From Lentzea albida (lineage in GTDB: Bacteria; Actinomycetota; Actinomycetes; Mycobacteriales; Pseudonocardiaceae): DNA of 64,000 nucleotides. Both the position numbers and the translations under genes were made by a program. The notes below the pieces were generated by a model. The model was not told where the DNA came from, did no database searches, and saw only the letters and a program-made list of their open reading frames with translations. How positions within the stretch are numbered: the stretch's first letter is position 1; the number at the start of each line of letters is the position of its first letter. The stretch is taken from assembly GCF_900111005.1 (NCBI RefSeq), contig NZ_FOFV01000009.1, positions 1 to 64,000 of the forward strand, given 5' to 3'. Positions 8,561 to 17,240 of this stretch are shown piece after piece.

Positions 8561-9134
8561 TCACCCCGTACGACGTGGTGTCCGGGTCGAGCTGCACGGC
8601 GACCCGGTAGTCCGCCGCGCCCGCGGGCCGCACCTCGACGAGGTACCCGTCCTCGTCCGACGCCCTGTCCTGCCAGGTGAACAGGATGCCGTTGGCGTGC
8701 TTCACCTCGGCCCGCAGATCCGACGCCGCCGCCTCGGGTGAGGCCACCGGTGTCTTCCCGCCGCCGGCCTTGACCGGCGCGGTCCAGTCGGGCCCCTCGA
8801 TCTCCGGCACGTCGTCGCCAGGGGGCAGCACGACGTCCACCGCGGCCGACGCGGTGCCCGTGAACGGCCGGACCCGGTAGTAGAACCGGGTTTCCGGGAT
8901 CAGGTCCGGGTGCCGGAAGGTGTCCTTCGCCGGTCCGGCGAACTCCAGGATCGTGTACTCGCCGTCCGCCGCGTTCGCGTACTCGACGACCTGCCCGGCC
9001 GACCCCGTCTCCGGACGCCAGTGCAGCGTCACGTCGACGGGCGAGGTCAGCTCGGACGTCAGCACGGGGTCCTGCTGCCCCTGGCCGCAGGCAGCCAGGA
9101 ACAGCAGTCCCACCACAGAAATTCGTCTGATCAC
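8463..9134 (-). CDS. Lipoprotein with fibronectin type III-like domains
   Basis: A 223-residue protein. GTG 9134 overlaps the upstream stop as GTGA and gives MIRRISVVGLLFLAACGQG, a lipoprotein signal with lipobox LAAC. Two beta-sandwich units follow: VDVTLHWRPETGSAGQVVEY...YYRVRPFTG and NGILFTWQDRASDEDGYLVEVR...YRVRAFRFG. Both have the spacing and the Tyr/Arg strand of fibronectin type III domains. An exported, lipid-anchored binding or scaffold role is likely. It is coupled to the secreted protein encoded just upstream (9131-9733), suggesting the two act together. Confidence 0.75.
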   Translation of the reverse strand: MIRRISVVGLLFLAACGQGQQDPVLTSELTSPVDVTLHWRPETGSAGQVVEYANAADGEYTILEFAGPAKDTFRHPDLIPETRFYYRVRPFTGTASAAVDVVLPPGDDVPEIEGPDWTAPVKAGGGKTPVASPEAAASDLRAEVKHANGILFTWQDRASDEDGYLVEVRPAGAADYRVAVQLDPDTTSYGVITLPDEKTATYRVRAFRFGAPSNLTHQTTGKV

Positions 9135-9733
9135 TTGCGCCAGAACTTGATGTTGCTCCACACGACCGTGGCCGGGCCCTGGCCGCTGGACGTCCGGTAC
9201 GCGCCGAACTTGTCGTAGAAGCTCGTACCCGAACTCGCGTAGGTGTGCGCACGCGAGCCGTTGATGTACGTGCGGTGTTCCGTGGCCGTGTTGTGGACGG
9301 TGTTGACGCGCACGGTGGTGCCCACGGTCGCGCCGGTGGCGATGGTGTCGCCCCCGTGCACGGCGTAGAGACGGCCGCCGCGCTCCACGGCGAGCATCCA
9401 GAACGGTCCCGCGCTGGGGGCCTCCCGGAACGTCTGCTTGAGGCTGACGCGGGTGCCGCCGAGACTCGTGATCCGGAAGCTCCCCTCGAACTGGCGCGTG
9501 CCGCCGGTGTAAGTGGCGTAACGCCGCTCGGCACGCTGGTCACCGCTCGCGGTGGAGCAGGTGAGCTGGAACGTCAGGTTGCTGACCGTGCCGCAGCCGC
9601 GTTCCTGGACGGTGAACGACGGTGAGTAGCTGGTCCACGGACCGGTTTCGACCTGGGCCTGTGCCGGGGCGACCGACACGAGCAGACCGGTTGCCAGCGC
9701 GATCCCCGCGGCGATGCGGAGTCGTTTGGACAT
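9131..9733 (-). CDS. Secreted protein, possibly jelly-roll polysaccharide-binding or lyase fold
   Basis: A 200-residue protein with a clear Sec signal (MSKRLRIAAGIALATGLLVS, cleavage after APAQAQ). The mature part is beta-rich with two cysteines near its start (RGCGTVSNLTFQLTCS). Repeated strands such as RQFEGSFRI, SAGPFWMLAVERGGRLYAVHGG and TYINGSRAHTY, and the ending DKFGAYRTSSGQGPATVVWSNI, resemble concanavalin-like jelly rolls of small polysaccharide lyases. The fold suggestion is from the strand pattern only; I cannot point to catalytic residues. It is translationally coupled to the downstream lipoprotein. Confidence 0.65.
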   Translation of the reverse strand: MSKRLRIAAGIALATGLLVSVAPAQAQVETGPWTSYSPSFTVQERGCGTVSNLTFQLTCSTASGDQRAERRYATYTGGTRQFEGSFRITSLGGTRVSLKQTFREAPSAGPFWMLAVERGGRLYAVHGGDTIATGATVGTTVRVNTVHNTATEHRTYINGSRAHTYASSGTSFYDKFGAYRTSSGQGPATVVWSNIKFWRK

Positions 9734-9813
9734 ACCGATACCTCCTCAAAGCGTGCTGAAGGCAGCACGTTTTCTCAGGGGGCGGTAGCGGGAGCGTAGC
9801 CGATAATGATCGG

Positions 9814-10701
9814 ATGTTCGACCTCCACCGTCTGCGTCTGCTCCGCGAACTCTCCCGAAGGGGAACCCTCGCCGCCGTGGCGCAGGCGCTGAACTACAGC
9901 CCGTCGTCGGTGTCGCAACAGCTGTCGTTGCTGGAGACGGAGGTCGGCGTACCCCTGCTGGAACCGGTCGGCCGGCGCGTGAAGCTCACCCCGCAGGCCG
10001 AGATCCTGGTGCGGCACACCGAGGAGGTCCTCACCCGGCTCGACCAGGCCGAGTCCGAGGTCGCCGCCTCGCTGCACGAGATCACCGGCACGCTGCGGGT
10101 GGCGACGTTCCAGACCGCGGCGCTCGCGCTGATCCCGGCGACGTTCGCGCGCATGAGGGACGAGCACCCGTCGCTGCGGATCGAGTTCCAGGTGCTCGAC
10201 CCGGCGGAAGCGCTTTCCGCGTTGAACGCCAGGGACTTCGACCTCGTCTTCGTGGAGGAGTGGCCGGACCAGCCGGAGGCGCGGTTCTCCGGACTGGAGT
10301 ACCGGGAACTGACCCGGGACCCGATCCGGCTGGCCGTCCCGCGCGGACTGCCGGTGGACGAGATCGGCTCCTACCCGTGGATCATGGAGACCGAGGGCTT
10401 CCCGCAGCGGATCTTCAACGTGAACTGGTGCCGCCACAACGGTTTCGAGCCGGACGTGCGCTTCTCCTCGACCGACGTGCTGGTGAAGCTGCGGTTCGTG
10501 GAACGGGGTCTCGCGGTCGCGTTGCTGCCGGACCTGGTCTGGTACGACCGCGAGATCACCGTCGACCTGCACGAGCTGCCGGAACCGAGGTCCCGGCTGC
10601 TGTTCACTGCGGCACGGGCAGGACGAGGTCAGCATCCGGCCGTGCGGGCGTTTCGCGAGGCGCTGGCGCTTTCCGTAGCGCCGCTCCGACCCCGGCCGTG
10701 A
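9814..10701 (+). CDS. LysR family transcriptional regulator
   Basis: A 295-residue full-length LysR protein. The N-terminal winged helix reads MFDLHRLRLLRELSRRGTLA, then ALNYSPSSVSQQLSLLE, the standard recognition helix, followed by the linker helix (ILVRHTEEVLTRLDQAE). The effector-binding domain begins GTLRVATFQTAALALIPA. It converges with the EamA exporter gene and overlaps it by 98 bases at the 3' end, so transcription of the two could interfere. LysR proteins usually control a divergent gene, but the gene upstream here (9131-9733) is a secreted protein, so the target is uncertain. Confidence 0.92.
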   Translation: MFDLHRLRLLRELSRRGTLAAVAQALNYSPSSVSQQLSLLETEVGVPLLEPVGRRVKLTPQAEILVRHTEEVLTRLDQAESEVAASLHEITGTLRVATFQTAALALIPATFARMRDEHPSLRIEFQVLDPAEALSALNARDFDLVFVEEWPDQPEARFSGLEYRELTRDPIRLAVPRGLPVDEIGSYPWIMETEGFPQRIFNVNWCRHNGFEPDVRFSSTDVLVKLRFVERGLAVALLPDLVWYDREITVDLHELPEPRSRLLFTAARAGRGQHPAVRAFREALALSVAPLRPRP

Positions 10702-11467
10702 TCACCAGGGCCATGCCGAGCAGCGAGACCACGCCGAGGTGCTGCCCGAGCAGCAACGCCCCGGCGAGCGCGGCCGCGGCGGGTTCGAGCGCGAGCACGA
10801 CGCCGAACGTGCTGGGCTGCAACGTCTTCAGGGCGCGGATCTCCAGGGTGTACGGGATCGCGGACGCGAGCAGCGCCACCAGCGTGCCGAGCAGCAGCAT
10901 CCTGGGCTCGAACAACGCGGCGCCGGCCGTCGACAGGCCGTACGGCAACGTGAGCGCCGCCGCGATCAGGCTCGCGCCCGCCAGCCCGCCGGTGCCGAGC
11001 CCGGCCGTCGCGACCTTCCGCCCCGCGAGCACGTAGCACGCCCAGAACGCGGCCGCGATCAACGCGAGCAGCACCCCGATCAGGTCGAGCCTCGCGCCGG
11101 TGTACTCCCGCACTCCCAGGACGACCACGCCGACGAGCGCCAGCCCGACCCACACGAAGTCCCGCGGCCTCCTGCTCAGCACGGCCGCGAGCCCGAGCGG
11201 CCCGAGGAACTCGATCGTCACGGCCACGCCGAGCGGGATCCGGTCGAGCGCGAGGTAGAACGTGCCGTTCATGCCGGCCATGGTCATCCCGAGCACGAGC
11301 GTCTCCTGCCGGAACTTCGGCCGCACGACCACAGCCAGCATCAACGCCGCGATGCCCAGCCTCAGCGCCGTGGCGCCGGGCGCGCCGATCTGGCCGAAGA
11401 GCTGGTTCGCGAACGCCGCGCCGAACTGCAGTGAGATGACCGAGCCGAGAACGAGGAAGACCGACAT
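10604..11467 (-). CDS. EamA/RhtA-type metabolite exporter
   Basis: A 287-residue inner-membrane protein with ten hydrophobic segments arranged as two EamA repeats. Family hallmarks are QLFGQIGAPGATALRLGIAA, NGTFYLALDRIPLGVAVTIE with LGPLGLA, and in the second half YTLEIRALKTLQPSTFGVV with LEPAAAAL. This matches the RhtA-like threonine/homoserine efflux branch of the drug/metabolite transporter superfamily. The last about 30 residues (APAPRETPARPD) extend beyond the usual end and overlap the LysR gene antisense. The actual substrate is not known; an amino acid is most likely. Confidence 0.9.
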   Translation of the reverse strand: MSVFLVLGSVISLQFGAAFANQLFGQIGAPGATALRLGIAALMLAVVVRPKFRQETLVLGMTMAGMNGTFYLALDRIPLGVAVTIEFLGPLGLAAVLSRRPRDFVWVGLALVGVVVLGVREYTGARLDLIGVLLALIAAAFWACYVLAGRKVATAGLGTGGLAGASLIAAALTLPYGLSTAGAALFEPRMLLLGTLVALLASAIPYTLEIRALKTLQPSTFGVVLALEPAAAALAGALLLGQHLGVVSLLGMALVITAGVGAALRKAPAPRETPARPDADLVLPVPQ

Positions 11468-11560
11468 GCCGCCAGTCTTCGTCCTGCCCTCCGTTCAGTA
11501 CAGCGAATGTTTCTGAGCGATGTCGTTCGGTTTTCCCGACGATTTAGACTGGCCGGTGCG

Positions 11561-12469
11561 ATGAGACGCAAACCCTCCTCCCCTCTTCCGCAGCGCGCCG
11601 GCCTGGACGCGGCGCGGCTCAAGCTGCCTTCCGAGGGCGCCTGGTCGTCGTTGCGCGACCACCTGGTTGAACGACTGCCACGCGTGGCCGCCGCGCGGAT
11701 CGACGAGATGCTGGCGGAGGAACGGATCTGGGGCGTCTCCGGGCCGTTGGGCCTCGACGCGCCGTTCGTGCCCGACTCCTACATCTGGTTCCACCGCGAC
11801 CTGCCGGTCGAGGTGCCGGTGCCGTTCGAGGTCGGGGTCGTGCACCAGGACGACGACATCGTGGTCGCCGACAAGCCGCACTTCCTCGCGACGATCCCGC
11901 GCGGGCAGCACATCATGCAGACGGCGCTGGTGAAGCTCCGCGACTCGCTGGGCCTGCCCGACCTCTCCCCCGCGCACCGCCTGGACCGCGTCACCGCCGG
12001 TCTGGTGCTGTTCGTCGTGCGCCGCGAGCTGCGCGGCAAGTACCAGACGATGTTCCGCGACCGGGTGGTGCGCAAGGAGTACGAGGCGATCGCGCCGTAC
12101 GACCCGGCGCTGGAGCTGCCGCGCGTGGTGCGGTCCCGGATCGTCAAGGAGCGCGGCATCATCACCGCGTTCGAGGTGGAGGGCGAGCCCAACGCCGAGA
12201 CCCACGTGTCCCTTGTGGAGCATCGCGACGGGTTGGGGCGCTACCGGCTGAAGCCGTTGACCGGGCGCACGCACCAGCTGCGGCTGCACATGTCCGGCCT
12301 CGGGGTGCCGATCGTGAACGACGACTTCTACCCGGTGCTGCACGAACGCCCGCTGGACGACTTCTCGTCACCGCTGCAGCTGCTGGCCCGCGACCTGTCC
12401 TTCGTGGACCCGGTGTCGGGGGTCGAGAGGTCGTTCACGTCGAGGCTCGAACTCTCCGCCTGGTCATGA
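11561..12469 (+). CDS. RluA family pseudouridine synthase
   Basis: A 302-residue enzyme that isomerises uridine to pseudouridine in RNA, probably rRNA. The catalytic motif is HRLDRVTAGLVLF, with Asp as nucleophile, preceded by VVADKPHFLATIPRG and followed by the RluA signature PLTGRTHQLRLHMSGLG. The N-terminal about 80 residues (MRRKPSSPLPQRAG, VERLPRVAAARID) are longer than a simple catalytic domain and fit the actinobacterial subtype. ATG 11561 was preferred over an upstream in-frame start because that extension is not protein-like. It converges with the phosphotransferase gene (6-base overlap). Confidence 0.9.
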   Translation: MRRKPSSPLPQRAGLDAARLKLPSEGAWSSLRDHLVERLPRVAAARIDEMLAEERIWGVSGPLGLDAPFVPDSYIWFHRDLPVEVPVPFEVGVVHQDDDIVVADKPHFLATIPRGQHIMQTALVKLRDSLGLPDLSPAHRLDRVTAGLVLFVVRRELRGKYQTMFRDRVVRKEYEAIAPYDPALELPRVVRSRIVKERGIITAFEVEGEPNAETHVSLVEHRDGLGRYRLKPLTGRTHQLRLHMSGLGVPIVNDDFYPVLHERPLDDFSSPLQLLARDLSFVDPVSGVERSFTSRLELSAWS

Positions 12470-13357
12470 GATGTGGGTGCGGCGGGTGTCGATCGGCTGC
12501 GGCTCCCAGACCTGGTTCATCCGGTCGAGCAGCCGCCGCGCCAGCGCGCTCGTCTCCGGGTGGGTCTCGGTGAACGTCGCCACCACGCGCGCCCGGAACA
12601 TCAGCCGGCCGCGTGCCGTCGTGCTGTACCAGAACCAGTCCTCGCCGACGACCCTGGCGAGGTGGTCGGTGCCGTCCCGCTCCGCGCGCTGCACCAGCGC
12701 GTCGCCGTTCACGAACCAGCGGACGCACGCGTCTTCGAGCGGAGCCGTGAAGCCGCGTTCCTCGAAGTAGGCCTGTTCGGCCGCTTCGCGCAGCTCGCGG
12801 GGCGTCTCGGAGACGGTCGCGCAGGTCGGGAAGCCGATGCGCAGGTAGACGACCTCGGTCACCCCGTCGCCGAGCGTCGCGTTCTCGAAGTCGACGAACC
12901 TCGCGCCGTGCGGCGAGTACATGTCGTTGCCGGGGCAGGGATCGCCGTGCACGAGGTCGAACTTCCCGGTGTCCTCGAACACCAGCTCGTCCTCCGCACG
13001 GCCGATCTCCACCCCCATCGCGCGCACGAACCGCAGGAACGGGACTGGGTCCGGCACCTGCTGGCGCGGCTGCAGTCCGGCGTGCTCCGGTCCGGTGGCC
13101 TGGTGCAGGCGGGCGAGGCCGCGGGCGTAGTCGATCACCCAGTCCTCGCCGAACGGGTCGGAGCGCAGCCGTTCGAGCACCACGGTCCGCTTCCCGTGGT
13201 CCACGTCGAGGATCCGCGGCACCACACCGGTGTGCTCGGCGAGCTCCAGCGCGGTGATCTCGCGCTCGAACGCCGCCGGGTCCCCGACCACCTGCTTGAC
13301 GATCCGGTCGCCGTCCGCCCACACCCGCGACCGCACACCGCTGCTGAGACGCTCCAC
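12464..13357 (-). CDS. Aminoglycoside phosphotransferase-like kinase
   Basis: A 297-residue protein of the APH/choline kinase-like superfamily. The N-lobe has RVWADGDRIVKQV, the catalytic loop is LVHGDPCPGNDM (HGD followed by N three residues later) and the metal-binding segment is ARFVDFENATLGD. Substrates in this family range from antibiotics to sugars and lipids; nothing in the sequence or context fixes the substrate, so resistance should not be assumed. The C-terminal half contains Trp/Tyr-rich helices (DWFWYSTTARGRLMF). It stands alone between a convergent RNA-modification gene and the GH92 gene. Confidence 0.85.
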   Translation of the reverse strand: MERLSSGVRSRVWADGDRIVKQVVGDPAAFEREITALELAEHTGVVPRILDVDHGKRTVVLERLRSDPFGEDWVIDYARGLARLHQATGPEHAGLQPRQQVPDPVPFLRFVRAMGVEIGRAEDELVFEDTGKFDLVHGDPCPGNDMYSPHGARFVDFENATLGDGVTEVVYLRIGFPTCATVSETPRELREAAEQAYFEERGFTAPLEDACVRWFVNGDALVQRAERDGTDHLARVVGEDWFWYSTTARGRLMFRARVVATFTETHPETSALARRLLDRMNQVWEPQPIDTRRTHIS

Positions 13358-13402
13358 GCCACCAGTATCGGGGGTGCCCGCGCACGGGCACCCCCGATCA
13401 CC

Positions 13403-16400
13403 TCAGGCGAGCGTCATCGCGTACAGCTCCACCCGCGGGTCGTCCGGCAACGTCACCGAACGGACCGTCTTGGTGGCGTCGAGCCGCAGCGACTGGCCGA
13501 ACAGCCGGACCGGAGGCCCGTCCACGCCCTGGCCCGCCTTGATGCGGTGCGGCATCTCCAGCACGGCCGAGCCGCCGCCCGCCCAGTCCGGCACCGTGGC
13601 GGCGACCTCGGCCGAGGTGCCGTCGGTGTACCAGACGGTGAAGGCCGCGGTCACCGGTCCGTTGTGCGACGCACCGACGACGTGCAGCCAGGAGTGCTGG
13701 CCGCCGGGGAGCAGGAGCCCCTGCCCACGCGCCTCGACGAAGTTCGGCGCAGTGCCCGTGGGATCGGGCGCCTGGTAGGTGATGCCGCCCCACGTCACGG
13801 GCCCCTTGGCGGGCAGCAGGGCCGCGTCGTAGCTCCAGCCGCCGCCGTCGAAGTTGCCGGACGCCGACTCGGCGACCGTCGCGGTGCCGTCGTGGTTCAG
13901 CTCCGGCGCCAGGTCCACCGAGCACGTCGAGAACGCGCACAGCGCGGCCGGTTTGACCTCGACGACGGCCTTCAGCGCCACCGACTCGACCTGCACCGAG
14001 ACCTCGTACGACCCGGCGGCGATCCCGGCGGGCAGCGTGAGCGTCAGCGGTACCGTCTTCTGCGTCGGCAGGGACCTGGACACGATCGCGAACGGCTTGG
14101 CACCGCTCACCTTCCAGCCCGCGGGAGCCGTGACGACGGGACGCACCGTGGTGGCGCCCGGCGACTGCGCCAGCACGTCCAGCTGGAGCGTCAGCGACGT
14201 CGCGGTGTCCCCGGTCGGCACGACGATCTCGGAGTTGCGCAGCGACGCCGACAACGCGCGGCGCGAGTCCTCGTTGCCCTTGTTCAGCGACGGCGGCTCG
14301 TCCCCGCGCCCGGTGCCCCACGACGACGGCTTGGACGAGACCTCGTGGGTCAGCTTGCCGCCGCGCTGCAACGACGACCACGACAACCAGGTCTTGCGGA
14401 CGTCACGGCCACCGAACGACACGCTCTTGATGTACCGGTTGGTGTCCGACACACCGCGCGCCGAGACGGTCAGCGTCCCGCCCTGCGAGCCGTGCTGTCC
14501 GATTCGGACGGTCGCGGACTCGAACTGCGGCGAGGACAGCGCGAGGAAGTCCGCGCCGTTGAAGGTCGGGTAGATGCCCAGCGACGAGAAGACGTACCAG
14601 GCCGACATGGTGCCCAGGTCGTCGTTGCCGGTCATGCCGTCGGGACCGGTGGTGAACAACGTCATCGCCGCCCGCACGACCGTCGCGGTCTTCGACGGCG
14701 TGCCCGCCCACAGGTACATGTACGGCGCGAGCAGGTCGGGTTCGTTGTTCGGGTTGTAGGTCGGCTTGCCGTAGTAGTCGTACGGCTCGGTGATCCAGTC
14801 GCGCTTCGCGGTGCCGGCCGGGTCGGCGAGCAGCTTGTCGTAGACGAAGAACGAGTCGAGCCGCTTCTCCGTCTCCCGCCTGCCGCCCATCAGCGACACC
14901 AGGCCGGCCGGGTCCTGCGGCACGAGCCACTGGTACTGGTAGGCGCCGCCCTCGTGGAACTGGTGCGAGGCGTCCACCGGGTTGTACGGCGACAGCCACG
15001 TGCCGGCGGTGGTGCGCGGGCGGAACTGGCCGATCGAGGAGTCCCACAGGTTGCGGTACCACTGGCCGCGGTCGGAGAACAGGCGCGCGTCCGCCTTCTT
15101 GCCGAGGCCCTCGGCCATCAGCGCGAGCGAGGCGTCGGCGGCCGAGTACTCGAGGGTCGCGGACGCCGGGTGCACGCAGTCGTTGTCACCGCCCTTGTGC
15201 GCGCAGTCCTCGCCGAGCTCCAGGCCGGACGGGATGTAGCCGCGGTCGGAGTAGAACTGCACACCGGACCGGCCGTTGTACGGCGAGTCGGCGGGAGGAA
15301 GCGAGGTGGCGTTGGCGCGCAAAAGGTTGTACGTCTCCTCCTCGTAGCCCTTCAGCAGCCCCTTGGACCAGGCCTCGACGAGGAACGGGGTGACCGGGTC
15401 GCCGGTCATGATGTTGGTCTCGGACGAAGCCAGAGCCCAGCGCGGCAACCATCCGCCATCGCGTCCGCTGGCCACGACGGACAGTGCGACGTCACGGGCG
15501 ACCTTCGGCTCCAGGATCTGCAGGAGCTGGTTCTGCGGTCTGTAGGTGTCCCACAGCGAGAAGTTCTGGTACGGCGTGTAACCCGACGCCGTGCGCACCT
15601 TCCCGTCGAAGCCCGTGTACTTGCCGTCGACGTCACCGGCGAGGTTCGGGTGCAGCACCGAGTGGTAGAGCGCGGTGTAGAACGCGACCTGGCGATCACG
15701 CGGCCCGCCGGACACCCTCACGGCGTCCAGCTGCTTCTTCCAGACGTCCTTCGCGCCCGCGACGACACCGTCGAAGTCGTAGGAAGGAGCCTCCGCCGCG
15801 AGGTTCTTCCGCGCGCCCTCGATCCCCGTGTACGACAGGCCGAGCTTCAGCACGACATCGCGGTCCGCGGAGGCGTCGAACGTGACCCACGCGCCGTTCC
15901 CTCCCGTACCTGCGGCGTCCCGGACACCCGGCGTGGGCGTGTTCCCGCGCCATGCGCCGAAGGACGCGAACGGGCGGTCGAACGAGGCCGTGAAGTAGAC
16001 GGTGTGTTCGTCCTTGCCCGCGCAGAACCGGCCGTTGCGCACCCGGCCCTCGATGGTCCGGTCGCCGACGACGTGGATCTCGGAGTCGAGCACGGTCTGG
16101 TTGGAGCGGCCGGTGTTGAACAGGACGTTCGCCGCGCCCGTCGAGGGGAACGTGTAGCGCTGCCAACCGGTCCGCTGCGTGGCCGTGAGCTCGGCGTTCA
16201 CCCCGTACCGGGAGAGCCCGACGCGGTAGTAGCCGGGCTGCGCGGCTTCGTCCGAATGGCTGAAGTCGGACTTGTACCCGTTGATGTCAACGTTGTCGAC
16301 GGCCCCGACGGTCGGCATGACGGGCAGCTCGCCCATGACGCCGCACCCGACTCCCGACAGGTGGGTCTGCGAGAAGCCGTAGAGGGAGGTGGCCTTGTAG

Positions 16401-16597
16401 TCGTATCCGCCCTGACCACCCGTGTCAGGGCTGACCTGCACCATCCCGAACGGCACCGAGGCGCCGGGGAAGGTGTTGCCGAAGTTCTGCGTCCCCACGA
16501 AGGGGTTCACCAGGGACGAGGGGTCCTCGTCCGCCTGAGCCGCTTGCGCAGGGACTGTTAACCCTAGTAACAGCCCGACTACAACCAGTGTCCGCAT
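13403..16597 (-). CDS. Secreted GH92 alpha-mannosidase with C-terminal NEW3/NPCBM-like domains
   Basis: A 1064-residue exported glycosidase. The Sec signal (VVVGLLLGLTVPAQAAQA) is followed by the GH92 N-terminal sandwich (SLVNPFVGTQNFGN, TFPGASVPFGMVQVSPDTGG) and the catalytic (alpha/alpha)6 barrel ending GNDDLGTMSAWYVFSSLGIY, the family hallmark. Downstream are a NEW3-type beta domain (about 790-890) and an NPCBM-like module. GH92 enzymes are calcium-dependent exo-alpha-mannosidases acting on mannans or N-glycans. Codons 10 and 13, both in the signal peptide, are TTA, the rare leucine codon read by bldA tRNA, so translation may be developmentally controlled. Confidence 0.93.
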   Translation of the reverse strand: MRTLVVVGLLLGLTVPAQAAQADEDPSSLVNPFVGTQNFGNTFPGASVPFGMVQVSPDTGGQGGYDYKATSLYGFSQTHLSGVGCGVMGELPVMPTVGAVDNVDINGYKSDFSHSDEAAQPGYYRVGLSRYGVNAELTATQRTGWQRYTFPSTGAANVLFNTGRSNQTVLDSEIHVVGDRTIEGRVRNGRFCAGKDEHTVYFTASFDRPFASFGAWRGNTPTPGVRDAAGTGGNGAWVTFDASADRDVVLKLGLSYTGIEGARKNLAAEAPSYDFDGVVAGAKDVWKKQLDAVRVSGGPRDRQVAFYTALYHSVLHPNLAGDVDGKYTGFDGKVRTASGYTPYQNFSLWDTYRPQNQLLQILEPKVARDVALSVVASGRDGGWLPRWALASSETNIMTGDPVTPFLVEAWSKGLLKGYEEETYNLLRANATSLPPADSPYNGRSGVQFYSDRGYIPSGLELGEDCAHKGGDNDCVHPASATLEYSAADASLALMAEGLGKKADARLFSDRGQWYRNLWDSSIGQFRPRTTAGTWLSPYNPVDASHQFHEGGAYQYQWLVPQDPAGLVSLMGGRRETEKRLDSFFVYDKLLADPAGTAKRDWITEPYDYYGKPTYNPNNEPDLLAPYMYLWAGTPSKTATVVRAAMTLFTTGPDGMTGNDDLGTMSAWYVFSSLGIYPTFNGADFLALSSPQFESATVRIGQHGSQGGTLTVSARGVSDTNRYIKSVSFGGRDVRKTWLSWSSLQRGGKLTHEVSSKPSSWGTGRGDEPPSLNKGNEDSRRALSASLRNSEIVVPTGDTATSLTLQLDVLAQSPGATTVRPVVTAPAGWKVSGAKPFAIVSRSLPTQKTVPLTLTLPAGIAAGSYEVSVQVESVALKAVVEVKPAALCAFSTCSVDLAPELNHDGTATVAESASGNFDGGGWSYDAALLPAKGPVTWGGITYQAPDPTGTAPNFVEARGQGLLLPGGQHSWLHVVGASHNGPVTAAFTVWYTDGTSAEVAATVPDWAGGGSAVLEMPHRIKAGQGVDGPPVRLFGQSLRLDATKTVRSVTLPDDPRVELYAMTLA

Positions 16598-16737
16598 GAA
16601 GGGCAGTATTGCCTGCCGGTCGCCGTATCGACACCCGTCGGACGTGGGCGATGCGCGATGTTGCTGATTCCTGTCGCATTTTGTCAGCGGCCACCTGACC
16701 CCAGCACGCGTCCAGCCGCCTGCGGTAAGCAGGTGTC

Positions 16738-17121
16738 ATGCCCGTTCAGCTCAACCACACCATCGTCCACTCGACCGACCAGGAGCGCTCCGCGCGCTTC
16801 CTCACCGGCCTGCTCGGCCTGCCGGAGCCGGTGCGCTTCGGCCCGTTCCTCGTCGTGGAGGTCGCGAACGGCGTCTCCCTCGACTACGCGACCGTCGCCG
16901 GCCCGATCGCCGAGCAGCACTACGCCTTCCTGGTGACCGAGGACGAGTTCGACCAGATCTTCGGCCGCATCCAGGAGCAGCGGATCGAGTACTGGGCCGA
17001 CCCGTTCCACAGCAGGCCCGGCGAGATCAACCGCAACGACGGCGGGCGCGGCGTCTACTGGCAGGACCCCGACGGCCACAACCTCGAGATCATCACCCGC
17101 CCGTACGGCTCCGGAGCCTGA
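16738..17121 (+). CDS. VOC family (glyoxalase/bleomycin resistance fold) protein
   Basis: A 127-residue single-domain VOC protein. It opens with NHTIVHSTDQERSARFLTGL, the paired beta-alpha-beta motif, and ends GRGVYWQDPDGHNLEIITRP, the conserved C-terminal strand. His at HTIVHS, His in QHYAFLV and Glu in NLEIIT are the usual metal ligands and appear present. Members include dioxygenases, lyases and sequestration proteins; the substrate cannot be told. No linked pathway gene is nearby. It ends 19 bases before the operator-like site of the first chitinase gene. Confidence 0.85.
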   Translation: MPVQLNHTIVHSTDQERSARFLTGLLGLPEPVRFGPFLVVEVANGVSLDYATVAGPIAEQHYAFLVTEDEFDQIFGRIQEQRIEYWADPFHSRPGEINRNDGGRGVYWQDPDGHNLEIITRPYGSGA

Positions 17122-17141
17122 CGAACCGGTTCACGTACCTA

Positions 17142-17157
17142 AAAGGTATAGACCACC
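17142..17157. promoter_or_regulatory. DasR-responsive element-like site upstream of chitinase 1
   Basis: The 16 bases AAAGGTATAGACCACC match the Streptomyces dre consensus ACTGGTCTAGACCACT at 12 of 16 positions, including the core half GACCAC. It lies about 85 bases before the GH19 start. In Streptomyces, DasR represses chitin genes through dre and is released by glucosamine-6-phosphate. Matching sites also precede chitinase 2 and the ThuA-ricin gene, which supports this weaker one. Confidence 0.5.
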
Positions 17158-17240
17158 TCTTGTGCTCGGAGCGTCCTGCCTGCCACCGTGAGAGCGGTAA
17201 CACACAGTGGGCGCGCAGATGCTCCGAGGAGTTGGTCCCC

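Noticed and set aside
9894-10154. Short minus-strand frames within the LysR gene and similar frames elsewhere
   Set aside because: They lie fully antisense to genes with clear motifs and show no start context or family resemblance.
12473-16561. Very long plus-strand open frame opposite the phosphotransferase and GH92 genes
   Set aside because: It is an antisense artefact of high GC. Its composition is His/Arg/Gly-rich without domain pattern, and both opposite-strand genes have clear family motifs.
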